Positions 63,074-64,000 of a stretch of 64,000 bases of DNA are shown here, one piece after another. The notes beneath the pieces were generated by a model, which saw only the letters and a program-made list of their open reading frames with translations, was not told where the DNA came from and searched no databases. The stretch is from NCBI GenBank assembly GCA_902826835.1, contig CADEGH010000009.1:1-64000 (forward strand). The letters run 5' to 3'. Each line of letters begins with the position of its first letter. The stretch's first letter is position 1. Both the position numbers and the translations under genes were made by a program. Origin of the DNA: an uncultured bacterium (GTDB lineage Bacteria; Planctomycetota; GCA-002687715).

Positions 63074-64000
63074 GAGGAGGCTCCCGAAGGGGGAGGAGTG
63101 CGCGCGAGACGCGCTTTGACGCGAGCGTAGAGATCGACATGCGGATCCCCACGGTGAACGAAGAGGACCCACACCGCGACAAAAACACCGACCGTGAGGA
63201 CTCCGGAGAGCAGCAACTTCCAAAACCCTTCGACTTCCAGCCAGCGCCACAGGACGTAGACCAATCCCGCGACCGGAATGAGACCGATCGCCGGCTTCAG
63301 GTAGACGTAGCGGAGCCAGTGGAGGAACGGCACTTCGAGCTCTCGACAAGCGATCATCGCGATGGCCGCGGCGAAGAGGACAATCGGAACGGCGGTGCCC
63401 AGAGCGACCCCGTCCAAACCCAGGCGATCCACCAACAAAAGCGAGAGCGCGACACACAGCACTCCCATCCCGAAGAGTGACAAAGAGGCGAGCTTGGTCT
63501 TGCCGAGGCCGAGCAGCGTCGGCAGCGCCACGCCGCGAACGGGGAGAAAGAGGATGAATCCCAGGCAGTTGATCCTGAGGACTTGGCCGGCCGCGTCGGC
63601 ATCGAATTCGGGCTTGCCGATCCACCAACGGATGAACGCCGGTCCGAAGGCGAAGAGCCACACACAGACCATCAGGCTGAGTCCGAGGGCGATCCTGGAC
63701 CACTTGAGGAAGACATCCTTCAGGCCGTGAATCTGATTCAGGGCTTTCATCCGGACCGCCATTGGCATGACGACCTGCCCGATGCCAATGATCATCTCGG
63801 TCAAGTACAACATGAACTGGTTGCCGTTGCTGTAGATCGTGCTCGGGCCTTCGCCAGGCATTCGGCTTCCGACAATGACGGTTCCGACCTGGAAAGCGAG
63901 GCGATTGCCGAGTTGGAGGATCAGCACAAAAATGCTGAACCCGATCATTTTCCTCACGAGGCCACGGTCGAACCCCGCGAACCCGAACCGAACCTCCGGG
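63070..64000 (-). CDS. Polysaccharide flippase (MATE/Wzx-like), 5' truncated at window end
   Basis: The frame stays open to the right edge at 64000, so the beginning of the gene is outside. The visible part (about 310 residues) has seven to eight hydrophobic helices: MIGFSIFVLILQLGNRLAFQVGTVIVGS, ALGLSLMVCVWLFAFGPAFI, ASLSLFGMGVLCVALSLLLVD, GTAVPIVLFAAAIAMI, IGLIPVAGLVYVLWRW and LLLSGVLTVGVFVAVWVLF. The short loop with RVSKW-like and GLGKTKLA segments fits the MOP superfamily (Wzx/MVF). It should move lipid-linked sugar units across the inner membrane for surface polysaccharide synthesis. The GTG at 63957 would give an internal start and is not needed. Confidence 0.8.
   Translation of the reverse strand, partial: PEVRFGFAGFDRGLVRKMIGFSIFVLILQLGNRLAFQVGTVIVGSRMPGEGPSTIYSNGNQFMLYLTEMIIGIGQVVMPMAVRMKALNQIHGLKDVFLKWSRIALGLSLMVCVWLFAFGPAFIRWWIGKPEFDADAAGQVLRINCLGFILFLPVRGVALPTLLGLGKTKLASLSLFGMGVLCVALSLLLVDRLGLDGVALGTAVPIVLFAAAIAMIACRELEVPFLHWLRYVYLKPAIGLIPVAGLVYVLWRWLEVEGFWKLLLSGVLTVGVFVAVWVLFVHRGDPHVDLYARVKARLARTPPPSGASS

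Overview
The window looks like chromosomal DNA of a GC-rich Planctomycetota bacterium. This is an inference from content: a DUF1800/DUF1501 gene pair, FG-GAP and DNRLRE secreted proteins, Ser/Thr kinases fused to TPR repeats, an ECF sigma factor beside such a kinase, and an LPS-export operon, with translationally coupled genes (ATGA, GTGA, TGATG overlaps) nearly everywhere. No rRNA, tRNA, CRISPR array, IS element or phage module was found.

Layout. 1-2980: AT-richer operon of a coiled-coil protein end, two lipoproteins and a trypsin-like lipoprotein protease. 3071-3577: small hydrophobic protein. 3652-10356 (minus): LPS operon kdsD-kdsC-LptC/LptA-like giant-lptD. 10466-12663: two membrane/secreted proteins of unknown role (one DUF2167). 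12766-17295 (minus): 1509-residue WD40-like protein. 17400-18141: tandem array of a ~298 bp repeat with palindromic cores, with related copies near 41.75 kb and 50.8 kb. 18458-24543: propeller lipoprotein, ECF sigma factor, kinase-TPR protein. 24496-25698 (minus): secreted protein overlapping the kinase end. 25908-33022: five-gene heavy-metal RND efflux operon bracketed by His-rich proteins. 33233-36447: RsbU-like phosphatase and an FG-GAP protein. 36561-41547: divergent ftsH and gyrA. 41940-43127: FG-GAP protein gene with an in-frame UGA and SECIS-like hairpin. 43153-45197 (minus): DUF1579 protein and a BlaI/M56 sensor pair. 45301-50525 (minus): DUF1501 and DUF1800 proteins. 50997-52112: DNRLRE protein. 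52152-55757 (minus): protein with two different SF1 helicase modules. 55939-60771: second kinase-TPR protein and an astacin-like protease. 61030-64000 (minus): two SGNH hydrolases and the end of a polysaccharide flippase.

Most notable observation: at 41940-43127 one reading frame encodes a continuous FG-GAP/VCBS beta-propeller interrupted only by TGA (42231-42233), followed directly by TGC (Cys). Thirteen bases after the TGA lies a perfect 6-bp stem with a 5-nt loop whose second base is G, followed by U: the size, spacing and apical GU expected of a bacterial SECIS. The simplest reading is a selenoprotein with a Sec-Cys pair between propeller blades; a nonsense mutation or sequencing error is the alternative. 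The selA/B/C/D genes are not in this window.
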